Shown piece after piece: positions 33,362 to 45,073 of a DNA stretch of 64,000 bases. Below the pieces are notes generated by a model. That model did no database searches, was not told the origin of the DNA, and saw only the letters and a list, made by a program, of their open reading frames with translations. Position 1 is the first letter of the stretch, and each line of letters starts with the position of its first letter. Source of the DNA: Macrocybe gigantea (lineage: Eukaryota > Basidiomycota > Agaricomycetes > Agaricales > Callistosporiaceae); assembly GCA_011319805.1 (NCBI GenBank), contig SJRY01000283.1, forward strand, positions 124,001 to 188,000, read 5' to 3'. The position numbers and the translations under genes are program-made.

Positions 33362-35535
33362 ATGGTTTCCAGATTCGTGACAGCAGTTGACTTCTTCTGC
33401 CTCCTTTCCGCTCTTTTGATTGTCAGGCGTTATATTCGCTCAAGACGAAATCCTCCTTTGCCTCCCGGGCCCAAGGGACTGCCGTTGATCGGAAATGTAC
33501 TTGATATGCCTTCTGAGAAGGAATGGTTAACTTTTGCTCAGTGGGGCGAAAAATATGGTAACTGAGCATTCGCAACCGCCTTTTTACGAATGATGGTTGA
33601 TATATTTTTGTTTGCGACGATACGCGTTCGTAGGAGACATGTCTTCCATCACTGTCTTCGGTCAGACTATTGTCATCCTCAATTCTGCCAAAATTGCTTC
33701 GGAGATGCTTGACAAGAAAAGTAGCATCTACTCTGATCGTCCCGTGCTACAGATGGGTGGCGAACTCGTGGGATGGAAGAACACGTTTGTTTTGCTACGT
33801 TACGGCGATCGTTTCAGACGTTTCCGTCGCCTCTTTCATGGTTTGATTGGGAGCCGTTCGATGATGACCAAGTTCCATCCCGCAGAGGAAATCGAAACTC
33901 GCACATTCCTTCGTCGTGTCTTGGCCGATCCCGAAAATGTGGCGTCGCACATTCGCTGGCATGTCTTCTGCTTCTGGGCTGCCTGTCCTGTTGATCTTTT
34001 TTTTTTCTGACATATGTACTAGGACTGCTGGTGCTATCATTTTGAGAATATCCCATGGTTATGAAGTCGAGGAACATAATGATCCTTTCGTTGAACTCGC
34101 TGACAAGGCGACCGAACAATTTTCCGTCGCCACTGCTCCGGGAGGCTTCTTGGTCGATTTGATTCCGCCATGTGAGCTTCATCTTTACGCGGATGCGGCA
34201 ATCGATCAGCCACCGACGATTTGATTTAGTGAAATATGTTCCCGAATGGTTCCCTGGCGCCGGTTTCAAGAGGAAAGCGAGGGAATGGGCTGCCACTCTC
34301 GTCGAAATGGTAGAACAACCTCACAAATTCGTGAAACAACAAGTCGTACGTATCTGTCAATCGTAATGTTGGCATCATTAAGCAGACGCTCTGCCAACAG
34401 GCAGCTGGCATTGCCCCCGTTTCCTTCTCGTCTGCTTTGCTCGACGGCAAGGCTCTCACGGAAGAAGAGGAATTTGTATTGAAGTGGAGCTCTGCCAGCA
34501 TGTACTCGGGTATGATGGTCGTCTTTATGTCAACGAAATCATCATTTCTCACGTGGCTCATGTTCTAGGCGGTGCTGACACGGTGCGTATCGGGGTGCCC
34601 AAAACCCGTAGCCGCTGATCACTGATGGCTATGTTAGACCGTGTCCGCGATATATGCATTCTTTTTGGCCATGACGCTCTTCCCTGAGGCACAGAGAAAG
34701 GCACAGGAAGAAATCGACAGAGTCGTCGGCAAAGATCGTCTTCCGACCTTGGAGGACAGAGACAACCTTCCCTATGTCGAGGCCCTTGCCATGGAAGTCT
34801 TGCGCTGGAATAGCGTGGTACCCACAGGTACTGAAATCATGGCGCTCCGTTGCCCTCGCTCTGATCTCGGCCCCATGACAGGTGTACCCCACAGAGCGAT
34901 TCAAGATGATGTCCACAACGGATACTTCATCCCAAAGGGAACACTCGTGATAGCCAATCTCTGGCAAGTCTTCGCAATCCATTCTCACCTTGTTTATGTC
35001 CTTCATACTTCCAACTCAGGAAACTTACACACGATCCTCGAACATACAAGGACCCCGACACTTTCAATCCGGACCGCTTTATTGCCTCCGAAGGGAAGCC
35101 TGCAGAACCAGACTCTCGAGAGCTCTGCTTCGGATTTGGCAGACGGTAGGTCACAAGATCTCTCGGAATCGCATCCGCCCATAATGACCACGTTTCCGTG
35201 CAGCATCTGCCCAGGTACCTGAATTCCGCCATTCTGGAGTATGAGACCATCACTGACTTGCTTTTCTCAGGCCTTTATCTAGCTGATGCGTCTGTCTGGA
35301 TCTCTTGTGCTATGTCACTGGCTGTCTTCGACGTTTCCAAATATGTCGAAAATGGCGTTGTAGTCGAACCCGTACACGAATCCACCACGGGAACTATCAG
35401 GTAAACTCGTCTTGTATAGATTACTCAGAAACTTCTGACAATCCCCTTCCTAGCCACCCAAAGCCATTCAAATGTTCGATCAAGCCTCGATCGCAGAAGG
35501 CAGTGTCGCTGATTATGGCAGAAGAGCACAAATAG
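33362..35535 (+). CDS. Cytochrome P450 monooxygenase (fungal E-class)
   Basis: Twelve exons close exactly to 509 residues: 33362-33557, 33634-33958, 34023-34171, 34230-34345, 34401-34509, 34569-34582, 34638-34827, 34882-34963, 35020-35145, 35204-35214, 35271-35400, 35454-35535. An N-terminal anchor helix precedes the proline hinge PPLPPGPKGLPLIGN. The I-helix oxygen motif GGADTTVSA lies on a 14-nt exon and its neighbours. The K-helix ExxR is EVLR in AMEVLRW; FNPDRF is the PERF region. The haem loop FGFGRRICPG spans three exons, with an 11-nt microexon coding part of RICPG. It is ER-bound and needs P450 reductase. It resembles the O-methylsterigmatocystin-oxidoreductase-like group of basidiomycetes; substrate unknown. 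Two introns (33959-34022, 34964-35019) are GC-AG. No neighbouring biosynthetic core enzyme is visible. Confidence 0.92.
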
Positions 35536-38500
35536 ACGGGGGAGGAATCTACTTTTCATTGCTTGGTTTAGCTCTGCTTAATGTAACCGTCTTATATGCA
35601 TTAATTTCTATTCTTTGTCTTCGGCCCACTGAAATAGCGAGCTCTTCTGACTATCGCCTCACAGAACGTCCTTCGGCTTTGTTGTGTACATAGTTCGTAT
35701 TTTTCTCACGTCATCTCTCTCACCAAATGTAGTTCTTACAAGATCCGACGCACAGTGGGTCCATCGTGCTCTGCCAACTGATACACTACGATCAATCTGG
35801 AACAATCGCGCGACGCCTCGTCTCTGTAGTTCTGCAATTTCTCCAGCAGTTCGTGTATAACTCACTAGAAAATGCCCGAGCGAGAACATTGCTTTCGACC
35901 AAGGAGTTGTACTACTTAATGAAGAACTATCCAGCCAGACCACAAAGGCATCGACATGGGTCGAGGGCATATTTCACCTCGCATGGTCGTGGCTTCATCG
36001 ACTATGGTCAATGCCTTGAAGACTGCAAGCATGGAGCACCGAATTGAAACTCAACTGTACCCACACTCTGACTGCGTTCCCTGGTCTGACAGGCTTCCGT
36101 TCGATCTTTAGGCATTCCCGCTCTCACCGTGGCAGGTGTTCTGTGCCATCTCCATATCTCTGAGGATGCTCGACGACGGAAGCGCCCTCTGATGTACGTT
36201 TATGAGAGAGAAGACTGACTCGGGAAAGTTTGGGCAACAAAACCTTTCTGGATTCGCCTCATCAGCCCCTGTAGTCTGACAGAGGATATAGCCGAGAACA
36301 TGGCTCATTTGTTGGTGCTTCTGGCTACGAAGATGATCCTCGATTCCACCAGATACGCGGACGACGAGCTGGGCAACCAGCCTTCGGTTTATCCTGGCTA
36401 GTCCTATCTCTGATTAGAAGTCTCACATGGTTCCAGAACCCACGCTAGGATAAGCATGCATCGCATACATCCAAGGTACTGTTGTATCGGCCATCCTTTT
36501 TGCGCGTCTTCTCACATCTCCGAAGACTCTTTGGCTCTCCAGAGATAACGCTGCACAGATGATCGTCGTCTCATCATTTGCTTTATCGAATTGCGTAGAG
36601 AACGAGACTTTCGGTTCAAGTTGGCATCGTGGACTCGAGGTCCTTAAATGCCAGAGTACTCTCCAAAACGTGCCTTGGCTAGCCTCAATGCAGAGCAGTC
36701 TGGGACCCGTTTCGACCTGTCCTGTCGATGTCTGTGGAGAGGGCAGATTAGATATGACATTTCGTAAGGCGATGGCATACGCAACTGCAGTGTCCGCCTC
36801 GCTCTCTGTCAGGTTTCTACATGATGCAGTCTTCCTGGCGGCGGCGCTGTACCTAAAGATGCAAAAGAAGAAGGCACGAGATAGGAGTCCATGCCATAAC
36901 GCAAGCCCTGCTCTCGATGGCGATAGTTTTCCGCAGTGGAAGAAGAATCACTTAGCTTGGGTAACGCTGGAACCTATGGGCATCGACGCTAGTTTTAAAC
37001 AGGCAACTGGCGCACTGGTCCGAAAACGGCTACAGATCCTGAACTTGCTAATCTGGTAGACGGCATTATTCCCAGCGATCGACCTCCCGCATAACTTGGA
37101 ACGACAGGCCTGGTGCGGTGGGCAATTGTGTATTTTAGGTGCCGCCAATCCACCTACCTATGTAAGCACAAACCTGGTCTCGAAGAAATGACTGTAATGG
37201 TGAAAGAGTTGAACTTTTGATTTTGGCTGAATTCTATATTCGATAGCGCGCAGTGGCACCGGTGGTCTTTGAAAATATCTCCATATCCAGAAACTAGAGC
37301 CCGCCGGCGTGTGTCTGATCTAGTTTAAGGGCTGGTAGACCACTTGACTAGGGCATCATGTACGTTTCAGCTTCGCTCCTTTCTTTTCCCATTAAAGCAA
37401 TCCTAAGCAATCAAATGCTATCACTTCCTCAACATCTTGGATAAATTCACACCTCCGTTACTTCGATTAACGTCAGTAAACCGAAGATGGGGACATTTGA
37501 TCATGGTCGCAGTTGGTGAATTTCAAGTGGGAACAGTACATGCTTCGTGACTCCCAAGACTGCCAGCTTATCACCCATCCGTTCGTTCGGGCGTTTGATA
37601 ATCGCTTCTAACGGTGTGAAATTCGCACCGTTGACTCGCCTGCCTACCTTCTCCGTACCCATGGTGACAGTCGGCGCGGGTTCTGAGCTTCTCACCGATC
37701 CGTGCATCGATATCAAAGCGCTTATCCTGCTTAGGAATCCCGGTGGGCCCGAAGAAAGTCAATAAAAATAACGAGGCATGAGCACACGTTTTATAGTATA
37801 TCCCCAAATGAAGAAAATTCCGACCGAACTTGTGATGCCTCGACTGAATGTCGACAGTACATACCCAGTCAGTCTTGTGCTGTGTGAGGGTAGCGAATGT
37901 CACATGAATGTGACATTCGTTACGACGCTATCGATCACGTCGAAGCATGGACCGCACCTTAAGGCCTTGATGCTTACCACGGCTCGTTCCACCAATTTGT
38001 GTCACACGTCAGTGGCTTTGGGATCTTAGCTCGTAAAACGGCACGACTTCAAGATAGAGCGCGAAGCTCTCAGGGAAGGACCATGACTGATCGCTGCATG
38101 CTGCGTATTCTCCTGTCTACGCCACATCTAGAGCAGAAATATCGGCAGCCGCGAGCACTGTATCCATTCTAGAAATTTGTTCGTGACGGTGAAATCATTA
38201 TTCGATGAAGGATGATAGCAATTCACTCACTAGAATCGGTCGCTTGTTCCTCAGACGCACGAGGCCGGCCCTTAATCGGCGGTTAGTCGCTACAGCTAGA
38301 TGAACAACAGGGTGTCACACTAAAGTACACCTGCATTTTGCGGAGAAGTGGATGATTTAGAACCATCATCAAAATAGGGGCCTCGAACACCTCATGAAAT
38401 GATGAATGATTGAGGGGAAAAAGGGCCGCCGAGGCTCCTGTCTTTGAGGTATCAGCCAAAGGAACGAGCCTGAAATTTGTCTCCCGAATTATACGGCGAT

Positions 38501-39456
38501 ATTATTGAGGTTGAACGTTGAACCCCGACTCAAGAAATGGGGGTAGGGCTACGATGTCATCATTCATAACTCTCCAGACGGCCCAGAGCAAATGATAGCA
38601 TCCTGTTTCAATTCGTAAATGATGGCCAAATTAGCAAATTTCTTAAGCGAATGCCCAAGCATGCGAATTTTCGTTTGGCGAAGGTGGGACGATATTCAAC
38701 CTTGAATGATGCAGAAAAGGCCGTTCCTCAAGCGGCCTAGATGAACTGAAGGGCGAAGAGTCAGTTCTATGTCATCGTCACGATATGGAAAGCGGAAAAC
38801 GCAACTTTGCTTACTGGACGCATCTACCAGCCGAATGAATCAGAACACAACAAAAGATCATCGGCGACTTGCACGAATAAACTTCTGCCTTTGCTTTCCA
38901 AAATCGTGGATTAAGGCAGTGTTGACTTTCTCCAAAATGAACTTCAGCGTCGTGGTGTCCGCCTTTCGGCCAGACTACCTCCTCGCCTGAAATGGGCATG
39001 GACACTTTTCTGTGCGTCACGGCGCGTTTTTTGCCTTGCGAATACTTGGAACATGAGGACGCGCCAAGACTCGATTCCTTGGACCGCGTTTGATGGTCTA
39101 ACTCACGCATCTGACTCACCAATACTGACTTGGAAATCAATTACTGTTGCCTGATATACAGATATCTTTTCAAATCAACGAGGCAATGGTCGTTTTTGGC
39201 ATTGTCCGTTCAGTTCTTTGGCATCGACTGCGAGTTTTGCATGGGTTGCATTCCGTTGCGCCTCGTCCTTCCAAGTACATGGCCAGAAACCCGGGAGTCT
39301 ACATTTTGATGAGACATAGAATGTAGCATCACCACAGTCATGGAATGCAATTCAAAGCAGAGCAGTCGCGTACCAAACGTGTCACAGGCCATGTGATTGG
39401 CGGAACGTCGGTCGATGCGTTGAGCGTCTATTTCCTAATCGAGTCACTTCAAGAAT
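35536..39456. other. Unassigned 3.9-kb region
   Basis: No gene could be supported on either strand. Frames such as 35766-36047 (+), 36559-37059 (+, 166 codons), 37571-37903 (-) and 38811-39140 (-) show no family motif, and adjacent frames do not join at good splice sites. The region contains a 26-bp palindrome (37894-37919). It could be decayed mobile or gene sequence; I see no terminal repeats or transposase motifs. Confidence 0.45.
37894..37919. repeat. 26-bp near-perfect palindrome (12-bp arms, 2-bp spacer)
   Basis: The arms cgaatgtcacat and atgtgacattcg are exact reverse complements separated by ga. It sits in the gene-poor region, not next to an identified transcript end. Confidence 0.9.
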
Positions 39457-41066
39457 ATGGCTACGTTTGCAAGGTCGACGTTCAACGCCGCCGTATACTC
39501 GTCGTTTCGTCCAAGATACCCCCAGCTCTGTTTGACAAAATTTACGAATACCATAAACAGGTTCAGAATGCGCGTTGGCACATTGCGGTCGATCTGGGGT
39601 GTGGGACAGGTAAGGCGAACGCCAAAGGGAAGTCTGTTGTTCATGCGACCGATGTTTTGTTTGCTTTTATAGGCCAAGCGACGACTCAGTTGGAAGGCTT
39701 CACTAGAGTGTTGGGTGTGGATCCTTCGATGCCGATGATCAAAGCTGCGAAAGAGGAGTTGCGCGGTTTGCCCGAAGCTACACGGAATCGCGTCAGATAC
39801 ACACAAGGAAGTGCGGAGGACCTGCATGGCGTGATACCCGACTCTAGCGTTGACTTGGCTATTTCCGGTGAATATGTTGTATCTTTTGCATGCTTCAGCA
39901 CGTGCATGACTCGTGAATTCGTTAAAACAAGCACAGGCATGCCATTGGTTTAACTGGTACGAAGTATGGCCCGAAGTCAACAGAATATTACGTCCGGGAG
40001 GCACTGCTGCGTTCTGGGTGAGGACCTCATGTTTGTCGTTCAACTTTTCCTGACTTCATGTATTTGCAGGTCTATTCCGAGTTCAGATTGACAGACTATC
40101 CCTCTGTGTCTCCTATAATCACACGATATGCTCAAGGAGAGGATCCTGAAACCAGCTTGGGGCCCCACTTTCAACGTCCCGGACGCACGATACTCGAAAA
40201 CCATTTATTAGATGTGCCCGACCCGGAAGAAGTACTAGCGGATCAGGACAATGGACTGACGGACTTTCAGCGTCTGTTTTCTCAGGTGACCTTACTGTTG
40301 CCTGTGGCAGTTTCTTTCCGTCGGCGGGTTCAAGAACTCATGAAATTGATGTTTACTCGACAGGCCATCACCATCCGGACCTGCCGGCGTCGCAGACGCT
40401 TCCTGTCGAAATGAAGATGGAGATGCGATGGCGGGACTTGCTTGGATACTTTAGGACCTGGAGCTCGCTGCAGACCTATCATGAGAAGTATCCAAAGGAC
40501 CTGAGCGCGGTCGACACCAGGTTTCCGAGGACTTGTCGAGCTCGGGGTCTGACACTGCCTCCGCCGGCGCAACAAGGACATCGACTCTTCCGGCGTCGTC
40601 GGTCTCCAGCTCGAAAGCCGAGCTCGATGGCGTGCGGACTGATGACGACATCGACGTGCGGGGCGGGGACATCGCGATCAGGTTCTGGAAGGACCTGCGA
40701 GAGGGGGTGCGCGATGCCGGGGGCCAGTTGGCGTCGATCAGATCGTCAAGGTGGAGTGGCCCATCGCTCTGTTGCTCGCGAGAAAGGCGTACGCATCCTC
40801 TTCATCCTTACTCTCACTGCACCATTCTAACGAACAATTTGTGTCTGGTGTCCGTGTCTGCCTTCAGTCATGGTGATGCCGAGGAAGGTTCTGCGTTTGA
40901 TAACGTCGGAGTGGATGGTGGGTTAACGTCCGACGACTTTGGCCCTTTGGCAAAATTTTCACGATCGTTTCGTTCTATTCTTAGCAATAGTCGAGTTGCT
41001 TCGCTGGACCGACGGTTTCCTGCATCATACTCCGATGACAAGGGCGGAACCGATGTGATACGGTAA
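39457..41066 (+). CDS. SAM-dependent class I methyltransferase (TMT1/CRG1-like)
   Basis: The start MATFARSTFNAAVYSSFRPRYP is typical of fungal trans-aconitate-methyltransferase-like proteins. The SAM motif VDLGCGTG is split by intron 39610-39671; GVDPSMPMIKAA is motif II; DSSVDLAIS and, after intron 39868-39931, AQACHWFNWYEVWPEVNRILRPGG follow. Later exons start at 40070 (YSEFRLTDYP) and about 40365 (GHHHPDLPASQTLP, WRDLLGYFRTWSS). IVKVEWPIALLLARKA then joins through intron 40789-40867 to a tail not usual for the family (ending GGTDVIR at 41066). One-base shifts are needed in the C run near 39519 (RYPPALF restored) and near 40365, 40520 and 40740. The protein would be cytosolic; methyl acceptor unknown (small carboxylic acids in characterised relatives). 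Confidence 0.78.
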
Positions 41067-42117
41067 CGGATCTCACATGCTGGGTCTCAAATCTTAAGCT
41101 TTCACTATGATCGGGCAGTCGACAGTACGGTTTGATTACTTTCGGACGAATAACCACGCATACCTCATCATGTCTTAACCTACCCACTCCTCTCGTTCGG
41201 AGCAGAAGCCAAGTGAACACGCAACAGTCAGATGAACTTGGAGATTTGCAACAAACCTCGTAACGCCGACGTCGAGTCGGCTTGTCAGGATTCTGTCTGC
41301 TTGCAAGCGACTGGTATTTGTAGCCTAGCCGACAGCCGATGATTTCCAGGGATACACATGGACGCCTGTTAGTGGTTCGACAATTCGACGAATCGGAAAA
41401 CCCGGGTATGAATGTGGGATGCCCGTCGGTAGGATGCTTCGCTCTGGTCGGGTTTGAGGGAAATACACTCACCCTGACGACTTGAGATGACATGACGACG
41501 CGTTGAGAAACGGTCACAGAATCGACCTGAAGGAAAAGATGAACAAGCACGGATCTACATTGCTTCACCCTTTGTTATTTCGACTTTCAAGTGCATACTG
41601 CGCATGTGACCGAAAAGTGTTCCGACGACACCTGGTCATGCGCATGCTTCATATGATCGCCTAGAAAAGGCTTGACATCTTCCCATAGTCTGATTTCGGG
41701 TCTGAGCCGGCATAATGAAGCCACGAGTGCTCGTATCACGCGGACAGAATAGATTTTCACCTTCAAGGTGCGACGTGGTTGCGAAAATCCAAATGGACTA
41801 GAAAATGAAGAGATAAAACAATTCCTGCAAGAACGTGACGTACAGTTGTCATGACGTGTCTCCTGTGCAGCGCCCAGGACTTGGATGAGTAAGGCCGATG
41901 TTGGATCATGGCATCGGTCTGAAACAAATAACGATTGACGTATCACGCACCGACCATGCCACCGAGGACCAGGACACGTCTTGATTCTCGAGCACCGACG
42001 GAATTTGCCTTGGAGATGGAACAAAACGTTGATAGAACGCAAGACTGAAAGAATTGAAATCAGACGAACGCGTGACCTTTCCGCGGCTAGTGATTTGACT
42101 TCATGATGCGGTATCAT
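41067..42117 (-). CDS. Unrecognised multi-exon gene
   Basis: Reading from ATG 42117 (MIPHHEVKSLAAE), several introns with good GT-AG ends join coding-like pieces: LAFYQRFVPSPRQIPSVLEN, DVSWSSVAWS, then TDAMIQHRPYSSKSWALH and RRHVMTT, then SIWIFATTSHLE, RLWEDVKPFLGDHMKHAHDQ and VDSVTVSQRVVMSSQVV. The phases of the first, third and last joins agree; one join (about 41700) is off by one base. The composition is protein-like, but I know no family for it. The 3' end below about 41400 is uncertain. It is convergent with the methyltransferase gene. Confidence 0.35.
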
Positions 42118-42890
42118 ATCACCTCGCTCGCTTGATTCAGACAGAGAAAATGTTGATGGCCAATCGGAAGTCGGGTCTTGACATGGTTCTGCTCATGATG
42201 ATTGACGCATGGGTCATAAGAAATCTCGGGAGATTGACATGAGGGCGGGTGCTACCAATGGCCGCGGTCGACGGTCGACGTCGACGTCGCTATGCTAAGC
42301 GAGCGCAGGAGCCGACACGTATGGACCAGTCCTTTCAAAAGGTAAAAAAAAAAAAAGGCATTGCAAAGCCACAATGGGAGGTCAAAACGAAAGCGAAAAA
42401 AGCTTGTCGTGGCAGGATCTTGGAGGGCTCCTGGATCGGTACAGTAAGAATTGTGGCGCTGCAGTCTTGTGTGCTGGGCACAGGACCGACTCCTACGGAG
42501 TGAGAGAGCTCCGTCCTTTGTTTTCCGTGCTCGGAGCGACAATCCCTGCACAGCCCATTGTATCGTACATGTGTGGCAGCATTGTATTCCGTTCAGTATT
42601 GTCCTACAGGATCGAGTTTTGGTCGGTGACCAGACGATTGATAGCTGTCAACATCGGGTCTGAATGATGTGGACTGGGTTAATATCAGAACAGAAAGGAG
42701 AAAAGAGAGGCCGCCAGGGGCACAGGAGGCGAGCTAGGTCCCAAAACCGGGAGCCTTGGGTGGCTGGCAATCAGCCCTTGATCCCCGTGAATGTCGTTGT
42801 TCCATCTCTGAAATTATAACCACCACCAACCACGCACGCCCATCGCCATATTCAACGACAAGCACGACCTATAGAGGACTGCCTTCAACG
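42118..42890. other. Intergenic region
   Basis: Divergent gap between the unrecognised minus-strand gene and the FHA-RING gene. A GC-rich block of near-palindromic gtcgac units lies at 42270-42285 and an A12 run near 42345. Short frames have no motif. Confidence 0.45.
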
Positions 42891-45073
42891 ATGGACACCC
42901 CAACGAATCCCCGCCGCTCAGGTCGACCATTTTGGGCAACTTCCTCCGCGGGCGACCGCGAAACTCGTCTCAGTCGCACACCATCAATACCGACGTCCGC
43001 GAGCTCTCGCCGTCGCCTCAGGCCCAGCAGCCACCATCGCCAAATGGCTTGGCTGTGGGGGCAGGCATAGTAGGCCATAGGAGGAGCAGGGGATCCCCAG
43101 CCATCACGACTGTCAACTCGGCTGCACCGGGGTCTGGTGGAGCCTCGGTCCAGCCGTCGACTTCCGCGCCCACAATCACCACGCATCGACAACGACGCCG
43201 ACGACGAGCTTGTCATCGGGTCCTCTGGGGTTGACCAACATGCTTAGGAGGAGACGCTCAGGTGGCACGATTGCCTCGCCTGTCGTCACGACCGCCCCAC
43301 CGCCGCCACAACCTGGTGTAGGGACTCAGTCGTCCCTGTCGCCGTCCGCGTCGCTGGCGCCCGGCGCAGCGGCTGTGCAAGTTGTAGGAGCAGGAGCGAC
43401 GACAGGATCAACGCAAGCAACACTGCCGTCAGCAACCTCGTCATCCTCCATGCCATCATCCTCATCACGGCCCAACGTTCCTGCCATATCAACCGTGACC
43501 ACCTCGCCTCCATCCACCACCAACGCAACCGCAATAGCGATATCCATGATGTCCGCACCCTCCTCGGCGCACCCCGCAGGCGTCCCCAACGAACCCAAAA
43601 CACACCGTATCAGACTCGTCCCCCATCTCGACTCGCGCCGTTCACTGCGCTTCGAAGCCATCGGCCGTGATCTCAGGGAGGGTGACCCTGCCCTTCGCAT
43701 CGGTCGATTCACCGACCGTTCGGGGCTCGGGCTCGCCGCCATCAACGCGTTGGGGTCGAACAAGCTCGCCTTCAAATCCAAGGTCGTCTCCCGTTCCCAT
43801 GCTGAGATTTGGGTCGAGGCAGGCGGCAAGTTCTTCATCAAGGACACCAAGTCCTCCTCGGGCACTTTTCTGAACCACATCCGGCTGTCACCCGCCAACA
43901 CCGAATCGCGGCCGTTCCAGGTCAAGGACGGAGACATCTTGCAGCTTGGAGTGGATTACCAGGGTGGTGCCGAGGATATTTACAAGAGCGTCAAAATCAG
44001 GATCGAGGTGAATAGAGAGTGGCAAGCGGGGGCGAATGCCTTCAAGTGAGTCTTTCGTGAATATATTCGTTTTTGGGCGCGCCACATATCCGCCTTTGCA
44101 GCACGAACGCACTAAAAAACCTCAAATTCCTGGCCGCACCTTCGACAGGAAAGAACGGTGCCCTCATTAAAGCCAAAGGCCACGCAAAATCCCACATACC
44201 CGACTGTTGCATCTGTAAGGATATCGATATTTTCACCTTCAACGTTAGTGCTGACATAACGATAATCGAGGTTTATTCTCAGTGACGATCAGACAAGCGC
44301 TTTTCATCGCCCCATGCTCTCATACCTTCCACTACAAATGCATCCGGCCTCTGCTCGAGACGCACCATCCATCCTTCTCCTGCCCGCTTTGTCGAACTTA
44401 TGCTGACCTGGACGAAGACGTAGAAGTCGATGCCGATGACGACGTATTCACGAATGAGGATGGCAGTGATGACGGGCCTTCCATTGCTCCTGCCGCAGTC
44501 GCTGCAGCTGCTGGTATTGCTTCCACAACTGGATGTGGAGCTGCAGCGGGCGCTTCCAGCGGCGACGCGGGTGGTAGCAACAACCGTCTGACCGTCAACG
44601 GCGCATCGTCCAGTGCAGCGCGCGAGCAGGGACCCGAAACGGACGTCGAGACCGAGAACGGCGCGCTGCGCAATCCCGCGGCTGCGGGCAGCACCAACCA
44701 GAGCTCGTCGCTCTCCCGCGGCGGGCGGGTCCGGTCGTCCATGATCCGCGGTGACCGAGAGAACACGGACGAGGACCTGGCGGAGCTCGACGAGGACGAC
44801 ATGGAGGGCGACGAGATCGCCGTCGATGCGGATGAGGACGAGCTGATGGCCGACCCGGATTCGGCGTCGCCCTCGCCTTTGGCACGCCATCCCGCTGCCG
44901 ACGGACGGGCGTCGTTGGACCGGAGCGATTCCGACGGGCATGTCGGCCCAGCTTTGTCTGCCGGGCATCGTCATTCTGCGATGGGCGAACTTGGCGTCGT
45001 CGTCGTTAGCAGTGCGGGCGACGAGATGGAGGTCGATGCCACCGTCGGAGGTGGCGTGAAGAGGAAACAATGA
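42891..45073 (+). CDS. FHA-RING E3 ubiquitin ligase, DMA1/CHFR-like
   Basis: The order FHA then RING is that of Dma1/Dma2 ligases, which control septins and the spindle checkpoint. The FHA domain covers about 43600-44030: the GRFTDRSG loop, KSKVVSRSHAEIW (phosphothreonine-binding Arg, Ser, His) and KDTKSSSGTFLN. Introns 44046-44101 and 44215-44270 lead into the RING: CCIC (the second intron divides its last Cys codon) LFSVTIRQALFIAPCSHTFHYKCIR, then CPLCR, supplying all eight ligands only if the acceptor is at 44270. The C-terminus is acidic with a basic end (GGVKRKQ). Two one-base shifts lie in the disordered N-terminus (about 42925 and 43190). The ATG at 42891 (MDTPTNPRRSG) is my start. Confidence 0.82.

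Noticed and set aside
36559..37059. 166-codon plus-strand frame in the gene-poor region
   Set aside because: No motif, mixed composition and no splice partner; length alone is not enough.
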